Assembly (NCBI GenBank): GCA_019802505.1
Contig: JAFMOC010000155.1
Location: 666,001 to 730,000, forward strand
DNA length: 64,000 bases
From: Corydoras sp. C115
Lineage: Eukaryota; Chordata; Actinopteri; Siluriformes; Callichthyidae
Direction of reading: 5' to 3'
Part shown: positions 32,746 through 43,663 of the stretch, piece after piece
Layout of the letters: each line of letters starts with the position of its first letter
How positions within the stretch are numbered: position 1 is the stretch's first letter
Translations under genes and position numbers: made by a program
The notes under the pieces: generated by a model
Database searches by the model: none
The model's input: only the letters and a program-made list of their open reading frames with translations
Told to the model about the DNA's origin: nothing

Positions 32746-33610
32746 CATAGTGTTGGTGCATAGTGTTTTTGAGTGTTTTTGAGGTACTAAATTGTTCTAA
32801 CACTCATACTGTTGGTGCCAGGCTTGGTTAAATGACTTTGTAAGTGTTCTGGAGGTACAAAATTGTTCTAACCCTCATAGTGTTGGTGCCAGACTTGGTT
32901 AAATGACTTTGTAAGTGTTCTGAAGGTACTAAATTGTTCTAACACTCATAGTGTTTGTGCCATGCTTGGTTGAATGTCTTTGTAAGTGTTTTTGAGGTAC
33001 TAAATTGTCCTAACACTCATAGTGTTGGTGCCAGGCTTGTTTAAATGTCTTTGTAAGTGTTTTTTGAGGCACTAAATTGTCCTAACACTCATAGTGTTGG
33101 TGCCATGCTTGATTAAATGTCTTTGTAAGTGTTTTTGAGGTACTAAATTGCCCTAACACTCATAGTATTGGTTCCAGGCTTTGTTAAATGTCTTTGTAAG
33201 TGTGTTGGAGGTATTAAATTGTCCTAACACTAATAGTGTTGGTGCCAGGCTTGGTTAAATGTCTTTGTAAGTGTTTTTGAGGTACTAAATTGTCCTAACA
33301 TTCATAGTGTTGGTACCATGCTTGGTTAACCGTCTTTGTAAGTATTTCTGAGGTACTAAATTGTCCTAACACTCATAGTGTTGGTGCCAGGCTTGGTTAA
33401 ATGTCTTTGTATGTGTTTTTGAGGTACTAAATTGTCCTAACACTCATAGTGTTGGTGCCAGGCTTGGTTAAATGTCTTTGTAAGTGTTTTTGAGGTACTA
33501 AATTGTCCTAACATTCATAGTGTTGGTGCCAGGCTTGGTTAACTGCCTTTGTAAGTGTTTTTGAGGTACTAAATTGTCCTAACACTCATATTGTTGGTGC
33601 CAAACCCGGG
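32746..33610. repeat. 71-bp minisatellite, about 12 units
   Basis: Unit starts aacactcatagtgttggtg and ends gaggtactaaattgtcct. Unit starts fall at 32799, 32870, 32941, 33012, 33084, 33155, 33226, 33297, 33368, 33439, 33510 and 33581. The period is 71 bp with one 72. A shortened unit precedes the first. Left units (ttctaac, gactttg) differ from the more uniform right ones. Confidence 0.95.
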
Positions 33611-34251
33611 TAAACATAAGGGTTCATGTCAGGATGGGCAGCAAAAAGTACAAATGTGTCCAAGCTTGGGACTGGCTCATTAAGAGCACTAATAATTGTC
33701 CCCAATGGCTAGGACAATACAGTGTCTCCCAAAAAAAAAAAAAGTCACGGTGACGGTATGGTTTTACACATGTAAATGTTTTAAAAGGGATTCGGCGAAA
33801 GTGTTTTGTCTCTTAGACAGCTTTAAACTACCTTTCGAGCAGATTTCCTGCTGCCATTAGACCTGTGCCATGTAACTAGTACTAATGACTAAACAGCAAG
33901 TAAGCATTTAATCATCTGGACGTTCCCCTCATCTCCAGCTGCCTTAGGGCATCTATTCATAATTATTCAACAGTTTCCTGCTAACAAGCACCCCGTGTGC
34001 AGCAGCACAGATCTGCTCTCACATTGGGTTAAGCACATTTTATAAAGGTTAAACTTTAGTGAAAAGTTATTTACTTTGCATTATTTTTCAAACGAGCTGG
34101 AGGAACGCAAGCAAAGGGAGGAGGGTGTGACTATCCAATGGCGCCAATGGCAGCAAATAAAATTTGTTTTTATTAATCTCATGTCACTTAAGAGATTTTA
34201 ATAAATTGTTCCAGAGTCAGGATATGTACTGTATAGTGAAAGAATGTGCGT
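33611..34251. other. Sequence after minisatellite; possible element flank
   Basis: 33600-33720 (gggtaaacataagggttcatgt, gtcaggatgggcagcaaaa) may be the rest of an element carrying the minisatellite, from memory of similar fish sequences. Nothing is recognised after that. Confidence 0.35.
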
Positions 34252-34310
34252 GGCACCCCCCCGCGCAAGACCCTAATAGAGGATAAAGCGGAAGATAATG
34301 GATGGATGGA
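34252..34310 (+). mobile_element. SINE-A, 3' fragment
   Basis: Only the C run, ctaatagaggataaag and (ATGG)n tail. It directly replaces the left end of the following TIR element. Confidence 0.7.
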
Positions 34311-34677
34311 TATAGATGGATTTTGTAGTTCTACAATTCCAGACTGTAGTCCATCTGTGTTCTGTTGGTTCTCTGTACTCTATTGGTCAGGAGCATCACA
34401 GAACAGGTTTTCAGTTCTGCAGTGACACTGATGTGGTGAGGGGGCATTTAAACACCCCAGTGACACTGCTGGGATAGGAATAATTCCCCAATGAAATAAT
34501 CCCTGCTCTGTGGTGGTACTATTGGGGCTCTGAGCATTAGAACGGAGTACACAGTATGTACTGTAGAACACAAACAGATGGACTACAGAGTGCAATTGTA
34601 AAACTACAAAGTCCATCTTCACAGGAAGTGGAACTGAGAACATGGGGGCAAAAAAGGGAACGTGTCCCAACTTTTAA
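34311..34677 (+). mobile_element. TIR element, left terminus missing
   Basis: Inner left repeat, core and right end (aagggaacgtgtcccaactttt) are present. A SINE-A 3' fragment abuts the broken left side. Confidence 0.7.
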
Positions 34678-35194
34678 CGCTTGCTTTGTGTATTGTCAGT
34701 CCTGTAATGTGTCTTTTGTGTATGTTTTTAAGCGGAGCCTGGTAAATCAGACTGTTAATGACGTACCATAATGAAGATACCGGCATTTTAACGCACCATG
34801 GTTGATTTAAAAGCCCCTGTGCGTTAATAACGTCATTTAAAGCATTAAGAGCAAAAGAATAGATGAGAAACGGACGGCAGTGAGGCCAAAAAAATCATAT
34901 ACGCACAAAAGTATGCACAAAATGTTAGAGTGTTTGAAAAGGCTGAATACACCTTTAAAAAGACAGTTAAAGTGCATTTTGGTTTATTGTCGCCGTATGT
35001 AAAATACATCGCAATGTCAAATACCTCTTTTCTGAGTCTGGCCTTGTTATGTTTGAGGAATTACAGCCTGGCAGCGAGAGAAAACGCCGTCTCCGAGCAG
35101 AGATTTAGGGGACAAGCAGCAGCAGCAGCACAGGACACACAACAAACTAGAGAGACAGAGCTCCACGTTGTGGTGGGAAATTATAGGATGCATT

Positions 35195-35229
<35 letters not shown>

Positions 35230-35460
35230 CCAGCTAAATGTACTGTATTCACCACTTAATCTTAATACCCCGCATGTGAAGGCAGCGTGGATAAAAACAC
35301 CATTTGTTTTATTGTCATTGAGCTTTCATGATTGTGAGAGTAAAAAAGTGTCAAATTATTCGTACGGAAATCGGATGATGCTATTTGGAATTTGTATTAA
35401 AAGTTTACAAGTTTTCAAGGTGAATTTATCGCCTTTAATATAATGCGCATCAGGAGGCAG
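34678..35460. other. Unrepetitive sequence with (GCA)n and (CA)n
   Basis: Short (GCA)n at 35115-35129 and (CA)n at 35196-35228. No coding support. Confidence 0.4.
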
Positions 35461-35935
35461 GAGGTGGTGTAGTGGTCAGAACGTCCATCTCTCAGTGGTT
35501 CTCCGGGTTGCATCTCACAATCCAAAAATGTGACTTGGAAGCTCTAAATTGCCCCTATATAGTATATAGTGACTATATGCCCAGCAATGGATGGGCGCCC
35601 TGTCCTGGGTGTATCTGCCCAGCGCCCCGAACGTTCTCTCCTTAATGGGCATGGGAACCAGCCGGTGACCCTGGTCATAAAGTATGGGATAACGCAGAAG
35701 ATGATGAGATGAGATTGCCCCTATGTAATTTTTGTGTGTGTGTGTTTCTGGCAATGGACTGGCACCTTGTCCTGTGTGCATCCAAAATGTCCTCCCCGGA
35801 TGTCCAAGGGGAACATAATATAGGTTTAAGTGGAAGATATGAAGTGAATGAATAATGCATGTCCACAGTGATGATTAGCACTCTGTCCTGGGTGTACCTG
35901 CCCTGTCCCCGAAACGTTCTCCTCTGGCTGAGGCA
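35461..35935 (+). mobile_element. Old SINE-A-related composite, tandem unit 1
   Basis: Contains ggtgtagtggtcagaacgtcc, ctctaaattgcccctatata, cagcgccccgaacgttctc, a gatgatgagatgagatt tail and a second partial body. Repeats 476 bp later. Confidence 0.65.
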
Positions 35936-36440
35936 CGAGATGGTGTAGTGGTCAGAACGTCCATCTCTCAGTGGTTCTCCGGATTGCATCTCACAGTCCA
36001 AAAACATGACTTGGAAGCTCTATATTGCCCCTATATAGTGACTATGTGCCCAGCAATGGATGGGCGCCCTGTTTTGGGTGTATCTGCCCAGCGCCCCGAA
36101 CGTTCTCTCCTTAATGGGCATGGGAACCAGCCGGTGACCCTGGTCCTAAAGTATGGGATAACGCAGAAGATGATGAGATGAGATTGCCCCTATGTAATTT
36201 GTGTGTGTGCCCTGCAATGAACTGGCACCTTGTCCTGTGCTCATCCAAAATGTCCTCCCCGGATGTCCAAGGGGAATATAATATAGGTTTAAGTGGAAGA
36301 TATGAAGTGAATGAATAATGCATGTCCACAGTGATGATTAGCACTCTGTCCTGGGTGTACCTGCCCTGTGCCCGAAACGTTCTCCCCTGGATGAACCCCC
36401 CCCGCCGCCGCCAACCCTAGTGGAGCATTAAGATTAAAGT
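35936..36440 (+). mobile_element. Old SINE-A-related composite, tandem unit 2
   Basis: Nearly the same sequence as unit 1, including gatatgaagtgaatgaat. Ends in a C run and gagatgagatg. Confidence 0.65.
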
Positions 36441-36623
36441 AATGAGATGAGATGCATATCCAAGTGTAATGCAGACTATAGGAGCGGGGCGAGCAAACAA
36501 AAGCGATTTATTACGGCAGGCAGAGGTCGGAAGCAGGAGGAAGACAAATCAGACAAATGCAGATCGTAAAACAAAACACAGAGGGCAAACCTAGACCCGC
36601 AGACAGGGAGAAAAGCTGCTAAC

Positions 36624-36658
<35 letters not shown>

Positions 36659-36816
36659 TGCCCTTCGTTAGACCAACAATGTGAGCAGTAGTTCCAGCAC
36701 TCATTAAAGCCTTTGGATGAGTGATTAAAAAGAACCGGATGCTTAATACAACCTTGAGAACATCGAACAAACTATCGAGCTGAAAAAAAGAACCGAGAGC
36801 CGTCGACATCCTCCGT
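36441..36816. other. Possible old dispersed repeat; (GT)n at 36625-36657
   Basis: 36470-36600 (ggcaggcagaggtcgg, cagagggcaaacc) resembles decayed fish transposon sequence but is not assigned. Confidence 0.35.
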
Positions 36817-37160
36817 TTGTGGTGGCTTAGTGGTTTTGCATGTTCTCCTCTCAGCACTAGGGAATCCCGATTCGAATCCCAATCTGGGTGGAGTTTCTAT
36901 GTCCTCCCCGTGTCCGCATGGGTTTCCTCCGGGTCCTCCGGTTTCCTCCCACAGTCCAAAAACATGGATCAAGGTCAATTGAATTTCCAAATTGCCCCAT
37001 ATAGAGTGTGTCTCTGTGAGTGAGTGTGTGTCCAGTGATAGATTGGCGTCCTGTCCTGGGTGTATCTGCCCAGCGCCCGAAACGTTCTCCCCTGGATGGG
37101 TATGGGGAACCCCCACAACCCTAGTTCAGGATAAAGCGGAAGACAATGAATGGATGGATA
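36817..37160 (+). mobile_element. SINE-A, full length
   Basis: A box intact. B box changed to gattcgaatccc. (ATGG)n tail. Confidence 0.8.
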
Positions 37161-37209
37161 TTCAGGTGGTTCTGTGATAATGAAAAATACATAATAATTG
37201 ATTGCTGTT

Positions 37210-37496
37210 GGAGTTTCCATGTACTCCCCATGTCCGCGTGGGTTTCCTCCGGGTTCTCCGGGTTCCTCCCACAGTCCAAAAACATGGATCAAGGTCAAGT
37301 GAATTCTCCAAATTGCCCCATATAGAGTGTGTGTGTCTGTGTGAGTGAGTGTGTGCCCAGTGACAGATTGGCATCCTGTCCTGGGTGTATCTGCCCAGCG
37401 CCCGAAACGTTCTCCCCTGGATGGGCATGGGGAACCCCCCTGTAACCCTAGTAGAGGATAAAGCGGAAGATAATGGATGGATGGATGGATGGATGG
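37210..37496 (+). mobile_element. SINE-A, 5'-truncated
   Basis: Starts at ggagtttccatgtactcc just after the B box and is otherwise complete, with a long (ATGG)n tail. Confidence 0.8.
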
Positions 37497-38067
37497 AGCT
37501 CCATCCAGACAGCTCCATCCTTCTGCTTCTTTAAATATATTTTATATGAAGGCTGAAGAAACGTCCAGATGTCAGTCTGAGGGTTTTTTTTTTTTTCCAC
37601 ACTGAGGTTTATTTTTTCTTTAAACCGTGTTTTATTAAGCTGTGAACTGGCTTTTTCTCCAAAGTTTGCTTCAGTGGTTATTGATCTTTATATGGCCTGG
37701 TCTGGCTGTTTGGCTTGGTCACCCTCTTTTATTTAACCGACTCGAATCGCACAAAGTACTTTACAACATCGATTTTAAATTGGAGACGATCCAAGACACT
37801 CCTTTTGTGACACTAAGTACCTTTAACATCTTTTTTGTATTCGGCTTTGTGTACTCAGGTGGCTGCTGTTGCGACGGCATGGACAATGACCATTACATTC
37901 TGATTTTGAAGGTTTAATCGTGTTCAGGGGAAGAACGCTTCCTGTTGAGCGAGTGGATTCTGAGAATCTTAAACCAGATTTATTACTGAATACCTTGAAC
38001 ATCCTTTATCAACTTTAATAAACATCCTCCTGGTGGTTTAACTAAATCTCATTTCGTCACATTATAT
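37497..38067. other. Unrepetitive sequence, T run near 37585
   Basis: No gene supported. The open frame 37642-37917 has low-complexity hydrophobic content without a motif. Confidence 0.4.
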
Positions 38068-38310
38068 TCCTCTTTATCCTCTTTTAGAGTTGTGAGGGGG
38101 TTCTCCATGGCCATGCAGGGGAGAACGTTTCGAGCACTGGACAAATACACCCAGGACAGGGCGCCAATCCATCACAGGACACATATACTGCCAATTCAAC
38201 TTGAATCCATGTCTTTGGACTGTGAATGGAAAACCCACTTGGACATGGGTAGGACATGGAAATCCCACCCAGAATGGGATTCAAACCTGAGTCCCCAGTG
38301 CTGAGATGGG
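38068..38310 (-). mobile_element. Old SINE-A-related copy
   Basis: Diverged variant with ccaattcaacttgaatccatgt. Head ends ccccagtgctgagatgg, without A box. Confidence 0.65.
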
Positions 38311-38351
38311 GGGATGTCTGATTTCTACAGACTTTGCACTGGAACTGTCTA

Positions 38352-38712
38352 TTCAAGTTCGAGCAATTTATTTACATATATATATATTTATAACAGTACA
38401 TCGTCACAAAGCAGCTTTATAGCGTTATATGCCTTTAAATCCCCAAAGAAGAAGACGAAGCGACAGCGGCAAGACAAAACTCCCTGTTATGTTGTTATTT
38501 TAAGGAAGAAACCTTGTGAGGACCGAGGCTCAGTGGGGGACTCATCCTCCTTGAGCGGCCGGGCAGCATCAACAGTGTAGGACAGCCGTGTACAGATTGT
38601 GTGATTATCATGTGACCCGTATTTAACAATTAAAAACTCTCTAAGTCCATTGAGGGCATCCTGCAGGACCGCCAGTCCAATAGAAATCCAGGTTCCATCC
38701 AGCCCAGTAATT
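38352..38712 (-). repeat. Element C, longest copy
   Basis: caagttcgagcaatttattt, cacaaagcagcttta, gcgacagcggcaagac, ggaagaaaccttgtgagg, gagcggccgggcagc, gcatcctgcaggacc. A SINE-A is inserted at its right end. Confidence 0.65.
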
Positions 38713-39067
38713 CCATCCATCCATTATCTCCCGATTTATCCTCTAGTAGTGTCATGGGGGGGGGTTCCCCATGTCCATCCATGGGAGAACGTTTCGGGCG
38801 CTGGGCAGATACACCCAGGACAGGACGCCAATCCATCACTGGGCACACAATCACTCACACACACAAACACACTTTATATGGGGCAATTTGGAGAATTCAA
38901 ATGACCTTGATCCATGTTTTTGGACTGTGGGAGGAAACCGGAGAACCCGGAGGAAACCCACGCGGACACGGGGAGGACATGGAAACTCCACCCAGATTGG
39001 GATTCGAACTGGGAACCTCTAGTGCTGAGATTCAAACGTGCCAACCACTAAGCCACCATGCCGCCCG
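38713..39067 (-). mobile_element. SINE-A, full length, perfect TSD
   Basis: Flanked by the 11-bp direct repeat gcccagtaatt (38702-38712 and 39068-39078). Confidence 0.9.
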
Positions 39068-39126
39068 GCCCAGTAATTAATTTCTCATTTCTATGAACGT
39101 ATACCGTTTGCCAGATTTGGTTTAGG

Positions 39127-39340
39127 AGGGAAAGGTAGCTCAGTGGTCAGGGTGTTGGGCTGTCAATCTGAAGGTTGGGGGTTCAAATCCCAGGTCCACT
39201 GAAGTTACCAATGTGGGTCCTTGAGCAAGGCCCTTAACCCTCATTGCTCCAGGGGTGTTGTGATTAACCCTGTGTTCACCGTGTAAGTCGCTTTGGATAA
39301 AAGCGTCCAATAAATGTAACAAATGTAAATGTAAATGTAG
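39127..39340 (+). mobile_element. SINE-B, full length
   Basis: Both boxes and the LINE-type tail present, ending in repeated aaatgt units. Confidence 0.85.
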
Positions 39341-39773
39341 GAGTCAGCCCTCTTAATGGCACCTCAGCCCAGCTACAGGACGTCCTCTCAGCACCGTTCT
39401 CTTTCTACATGCTTCTGTCCGTCAGCCTCACACTGCCCCATGGAGTGTAAAAGTAGGCCCGGCCTGCGACCCCCAAGCCTCCATTCTTTTCAGACCTCCA
39501 TAAGCTGTTTTTTGTTGCCACTCGTCATTCTTCAGTCCTCTCTTTAGAGAAGGTGGCGAGTCATGCCCCGCATGTTTGCCCTAGACTGGTAAAAGGGTTA
39601 CAAAGCAGTGAATCAAAAGCTTTTAAGCTGCTTGAAGACTTTACAGTATTTTCAGCCCTTTCTGGAGGAGTGGTAAAAATGAAAAGAGGTAAGTGAAAGT
39701 CCATTAGTTCAACATCTCGCCACCAGGTAGGGACTTTTTAAAGCCCACGGTCTTTATGTTTCACCTGTTTACG
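39341..39773. other. Unrepetitive sequence, nothing recognised
   Basis: No gene or repeat seen. Confidence 0.4.
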
Positions 39774-40042
39774 CTATTCCTTCATTTTCCGAGAATCAAG
39801 CCGATATTGGCGGAGAGTTCCAGACACTATTGAGTCAAAGTTCCGGGTAGCATCATCCGTCGTGTCGTATAGAATGATCTCAGTGCGCAGTTTGAGAGCC
39901 TGACGATTTTTTTGAAAGTCTACAAGGGTATACTTGACTGTTCTCTGGACAAAAGCCCAGGCTTGGGTGTTGGCCATGATTCGGCGATGTGGGGGGTTGA
40001 GGTCAGCAATCTCAGAAGATCTTGTCCAGATTTGCCCTTCAC
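39774..40042 (-). CDS. Candidate coding segment or relic, unidentified
   Basis: I do not recognise this protein. A minus-strand frame is open from about 40042 (in-frame TAA just upstream) to a TAG at 39774, close to 88 codons. A methionine at 39977 gives 67 residues starting MANTQAWAFVQRTVKY and ending RQYRLDSRKMKE. Unlike most frames here it lies outside all repeat families and is not low-complexity. It has mixed charged and aromatic residues, and its codon third positions vary as in real genes. A T-rich stretch followed by AG near 40028 could be a splice acceptor, which would make this a terminal exon. It could equally be a transposase or other relic, or chance. There is no polyadenylation signal nearby on the minus strand. 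Confidence 0.25.
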
Positions 40043-40211
40043 ATGCACAATAAATACATTAATAATTAAATAAATGGTATTTTTATACATATATTTGGCA
40101 CGATGGTGCATCGTTATCCTACAACAATTATTTTAGAGAACAAGATAAAAAAGATGAATGGGTGCACCATTTTTATTTTGTCCATGGTAGTGTTGTGGAT
40201 GTTGTGGATGA

Positions 40212-40415
40212 GGGAGTGGTAGCTCAGTGGTTAGGGTTAGGGCATTGGGTTATCAATCTGAAGGTTGGGGGTTCAAATCCCAGGTCCACAGAAGTTACCA
40301 GTGTGGGTCCTTGAGCAAGACCCTTAATCCTCATTGCTCCAGGGATGTTGTGATGAACCCTGTGCTCAACTTGTAAGTCGCTTTGGATAAAAGCGTCCAA
40401 TAAATGACCAAATGG
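40212..40415 (+). mobile_element. SINE-B, full length
   Basis: A box tagctcagtgg with a 6-bp duplication after it (ggttagggttagggc). B box and LINE-type tail intact. Confidence 0.85.
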
Positions 40416-40636
40416 ATGTCATGCTTGTGGGCATGGCAGGGGCGTGGTCAAATGGATGCGACTCGGGGGAAGCGGGGGAAATTGTTGTCAATTAAAGGTA
40501 ATTATCGCACCTGCCAGAGGTTCCTCTAATGATGTGCAGAGATCTAAGAAGGGACGAGACACAAAAGTTGGGGGTGTTACAATTTTTTTGTGCTTATTAG
40601 GTCCTATCCCTGGTGTTCTTTGCATCCCATATTATA

Positions 40637-40837
40637 AGTTCAAGTTCAAGTAATTTATTTATATGTTTATAAGCCGAAGAGCAAGCCAAAGCGACAGCGG
40701 CAAGACAAAAACCCCTGTTATGTTGTTATTTTAAGGAAGAAACCTTGTGAGGACCGAGGCTCAGTGGGGGACAGCATCAACAGTGCAGGACTGCCATGTA
40801 CAGACTGTGTGATGATCATTTGACCCATAGAGACAGC
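40637..40837 (-). repeat. Element C fragment
   Basis: Begins with aagttcaagttcaag and runs to gagacagccgtg, where it is fused to a 5'-truncated SINE-A. Confidence 0.65.
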
Positions 40838-41092
40838 CGTGTGGGTTTCCTCCGGGTTCTCCGGTTTCCTCCCACAATCCAAAAACATGGATCAAGGTCA
40901 ATTGAATTCTTTAAATTGCCCTATATAGAGTGTGTGTGTTAGTGAGTGCATTCCCAGCGATAGATTGGCGTCCTGTCCTGGGTGTATCTGCCCAGCGCCC
41001 AAAACGTTCTCTCCTGGATGGGCATGGGGAACCCCCCCCACTACCCTGGTTGAGAATAAGGAAGAAGATAATGGATGGATGGGATGGATAAA
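40838..41092 (+). mobile_element. SINE-A, 5'-truncated
   Basis: Starts at tgggtttcctccggg. The join to element C falls on the shared short sequence gtgtg. Confidence 0.75.
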
Positions 41093-41445
41093 TATATAAA
41101 AACAAGAAAAACACACACTTTCTATGTACATCTGTCATACACACATACAGATGTCACATTTGTAAAAACCATAACAATCATTTCTCGCAAAACGTGTTAG
41201 AACCCAACGTGTTCTTTCATGGTTCCGTTCGTGAGCACCGTGATAACGTCAACGTGAGCAGGACCTGAGGCTCTGGACATCTGGCTGTGGCAGATGTGAG
41301 TCACGGTCATTTCTGGGTAATTAGTGCAGACGGTAACCGGCCAAACGAACCAAGCAATTTTCAAGAGTCACGTCTGCGTTCCTGAGATCAACAGCGACGG
41401 CTTACATTTTAAAATGTATTCAATATTGAAGGATATGTTTACATT
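41093..41445. other. Unrepetitive sequence, nothing recognised
   Basis: No gene or repeat seen. Confidence 0.4.
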
Positions 41446-41637
41446 GGGGCGGCACGGTGGCTTAGTGGTTGGCACGTTCTCCTCTCAAAGGGATTCTTGG
41501 TTCGGATCCCAATCTGGGTGGAGTTACCATGTTCTCCCCGTGTCCGCATGGGGTCCTCCGGGTTCTCCGGTTTCCTCCCACAGTCCAAAAACATGGACAA
41601 TTGAGTTCTCCAAATTGTTCTCCCCAGGACTGCTTGA
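41446..41637 (+). mobile_element. SINE-A, 3'-truncated
   Basis: Full head, then stops after gagttctccaaattg. No tail. Confidence 0.75.
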
Positions 41638-41683
41638 GTTTTCTACAGGTTTCCTTCCACGTCTGGAATACTGAATAGCTACG

Positions 41684-42110
41684 CTGCCTGTGAGTATATC
41701 TCCTGATGGGCGTGGCCGTCTCCAAATGAGGCGTGTGGAGGGTTATTTCTGGCGTATTGCTACAAACCAGGTGCACCGCCGACTGAAAACACCCTCTCCA
41801 GACGTCGACAGTCAGACGCCACGTCATCAACAAAGACGCCGCGTGTCCAACGCCATGGAACACCAACCGAACGCTATTAAATCTGAGAATGCAGATCCAT
41901 AGTCTACACCATACTGTGGGTTCTCCATTCACACTCACATGGAGAACCTCATGGAGCAGCGCATTGAGTACAGGTAGCTGCACCGTTCAAATAGCAACCC
42001 GCCAAAGTCAGAGCTCCACCTGACTCTTACAAGAAAGAAAGAGTGACTCGCTGATTGGTTTATTGCACGTTACGCTCAAAACACCCCCATGAAGAGTTAC
42101 AATTACAATG
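41684..42110 (+). repeat. Element D, long copy 3
   Basis: Starts cctgtgagtatatctcctga and contains catagtctacaccatactgtg before the common D core. An inverted copy lies at 42605-42955. Confidence 0.7.
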
Positions 42111-42395
42111 CCAAAGACACATTAATGCCCAGATAAGAACTTTCTTCCTTGCTGTAAAGTAAACTAAACGTTAGTATGCAATTAACTGTGTGATCTGTCT
42201 TCGGATGCTTCGAAATAAACAGTATGAGTCTCTTTTTGGAAGCACACAGACCATTACAGCAGTAAAAACAACTGGAGCGAGAAAGAGCAAGAAGTCTTCA
42301 GGAGGTTTAATAATGACACATAATAAGATGAGTCAGTGTTTTTTTTAATACCTCATGGCTTTTTTTTGTTTGCGAGGCTTGAAATAATGTAAAAA

Positions 42396-42537
42396 TCCAT
42401 CCATCCATTATCTTCTGCTTTATCCTGTACTAGGAACGCGGGGTGGGGAAGGGGGGCGTTTCGGGCGCTGGGCAGAAACACCCAGGACAGGGCGCCAAAC
42501 TATCACTTGGCACACACTCATACAGACACACTCTACA
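42396..42537 (-). mobile_element. SINE-A, 5'-truncated
   Basis: Tail through gacacactcta; the head half is absent. Confidence 0.75.
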
Positions 42538-42604
42538 CCTGTGTTCACCTGTGGTCACCTGACCAGAGCTCAAACCCAGGACCTTCTTTCTTTGGTGGGG
42601 AGCT

Positions 42605-42955
42605 GTAACCCTTTGTACCATCTTTCAGCAGACATTCGTATCCGGAATGACTTATGGCGCTCTGACTTTGGCGGGTTGCTATTTGAGCGGTGCAGCTACC
42701 TAGACTTAATGCACTGTTTTATGAGGTTCTCCATGTTTCTATGAATGGAGAACCCACAGTATGGTGTAGACTATGAATCTACACTCTCTGTACAAATGCA
42801 GTCAGATTTAATAGCGTTTAGTTGGTTTCAGCGTCCCGTGGCGTTGGGCGTTGGAGTTGATGGTGCATCTGGTTTTTAGCGATACACCTGAAAGATACCA
42901 GAACACCTCATTTAGAGACGGCCACGCCCATCAGGAGATATACTCACAGGAAGCG
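42605..42955 (-). repeat. Element D, long copy 4, inverted
   Basis: Reverse complement of copy 3: shares catagtctacaccatactgtg, aacgctattaaatctga and gagtatatctcctgatgggc. Followed by the SINE-A target site. Confidence 0.7.
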
Positions 42956-42965
42956 TTGCTATTTA

Positions 42966-43653
42966 TCCATCCATCCATAATCTTTTGCTTTATCCTCTAT
43001 TAGGGTCGCAGGGGGGGTTCCCCATGCCCATCCAGGGGAGAACGTTTCGGACACTGGGCAGATACAGCCAGGACAAAGCGTTAACCCATCGCTGGACACA
43101 CGTACTCACACAGACACACTGTATATGGGGCAAATTGAAGAAATTAATTCACACTCACATGGAGAACCTCATGGAGCAGTGTATTGAGTCCAGGTAGCTG
43201 CACCGCTCAAATAGCATCCCGCCAAAGTCAGAGAACACCTGACTCTTAAAAGAAACAAAGAGTGACACACGTACTCACACAGACACACTGTATATGGGGC
43301 AAATTGGAGAAATTAATTCACACTCACATGGAGAACCTCATGGAGCAGTGTATTGAGTCCAGGTAGCTGCACCGCTCGAATAGCATCCCGCCAAAGTCAG
43401 AGAACACCTGACTCTTAAAAGAAACAAAGAGTGACACACGTACTCACACAGACACACTGTATATGGGGCAAATTGGAGAAATTAATTACCTTGATCCATG
43501 TTTTTGGACTGTGGGAGGAAACCGGAGAACCCGGAGGAAACCCACGCAGACACGGGGAGAACATGGAAACTCCACCCAGATGGGGATTTGAACCGAGAAT
43601 CCCCAGAGCTGAGAGGAGAACATGCCAACCACTAAGCCACCGTGCCGTGCACA
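42966..43653 (-). mobile_element. SINE-A interrupted by tandem chimeric repeat
   Basis: Tail and body at 42966-43150, head half at 43439-43653. The whole is flanked by the 10-bp direct repeat ttgctattta (42956-42965 and 43654-43663), so it behaves as one insertion later expanded inside. Confidence 0.75.
43101..43438. repeat. 169-bp chimeric tandem repeat
   Basis: cgtactcacacagacacactg begins at 43101, 43270 and 43439. Each unit joins about 55 bp of SINE-A body to about 110 bp of element D (cacatggagaacctcatgg to aaagagtgacaca). Two complete units, then normal SINE-A. Confidence 0.9.
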
Positions 43654-43663
43654 TTGCTATTTA

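Noticed and set aside
32746..33610. Regularly spaced repeats as a CRISPR array
   Set aside because: The whole 71-bp unit repeats with no unique spacers. It is a minisatellite in vertebrate-type DNA.
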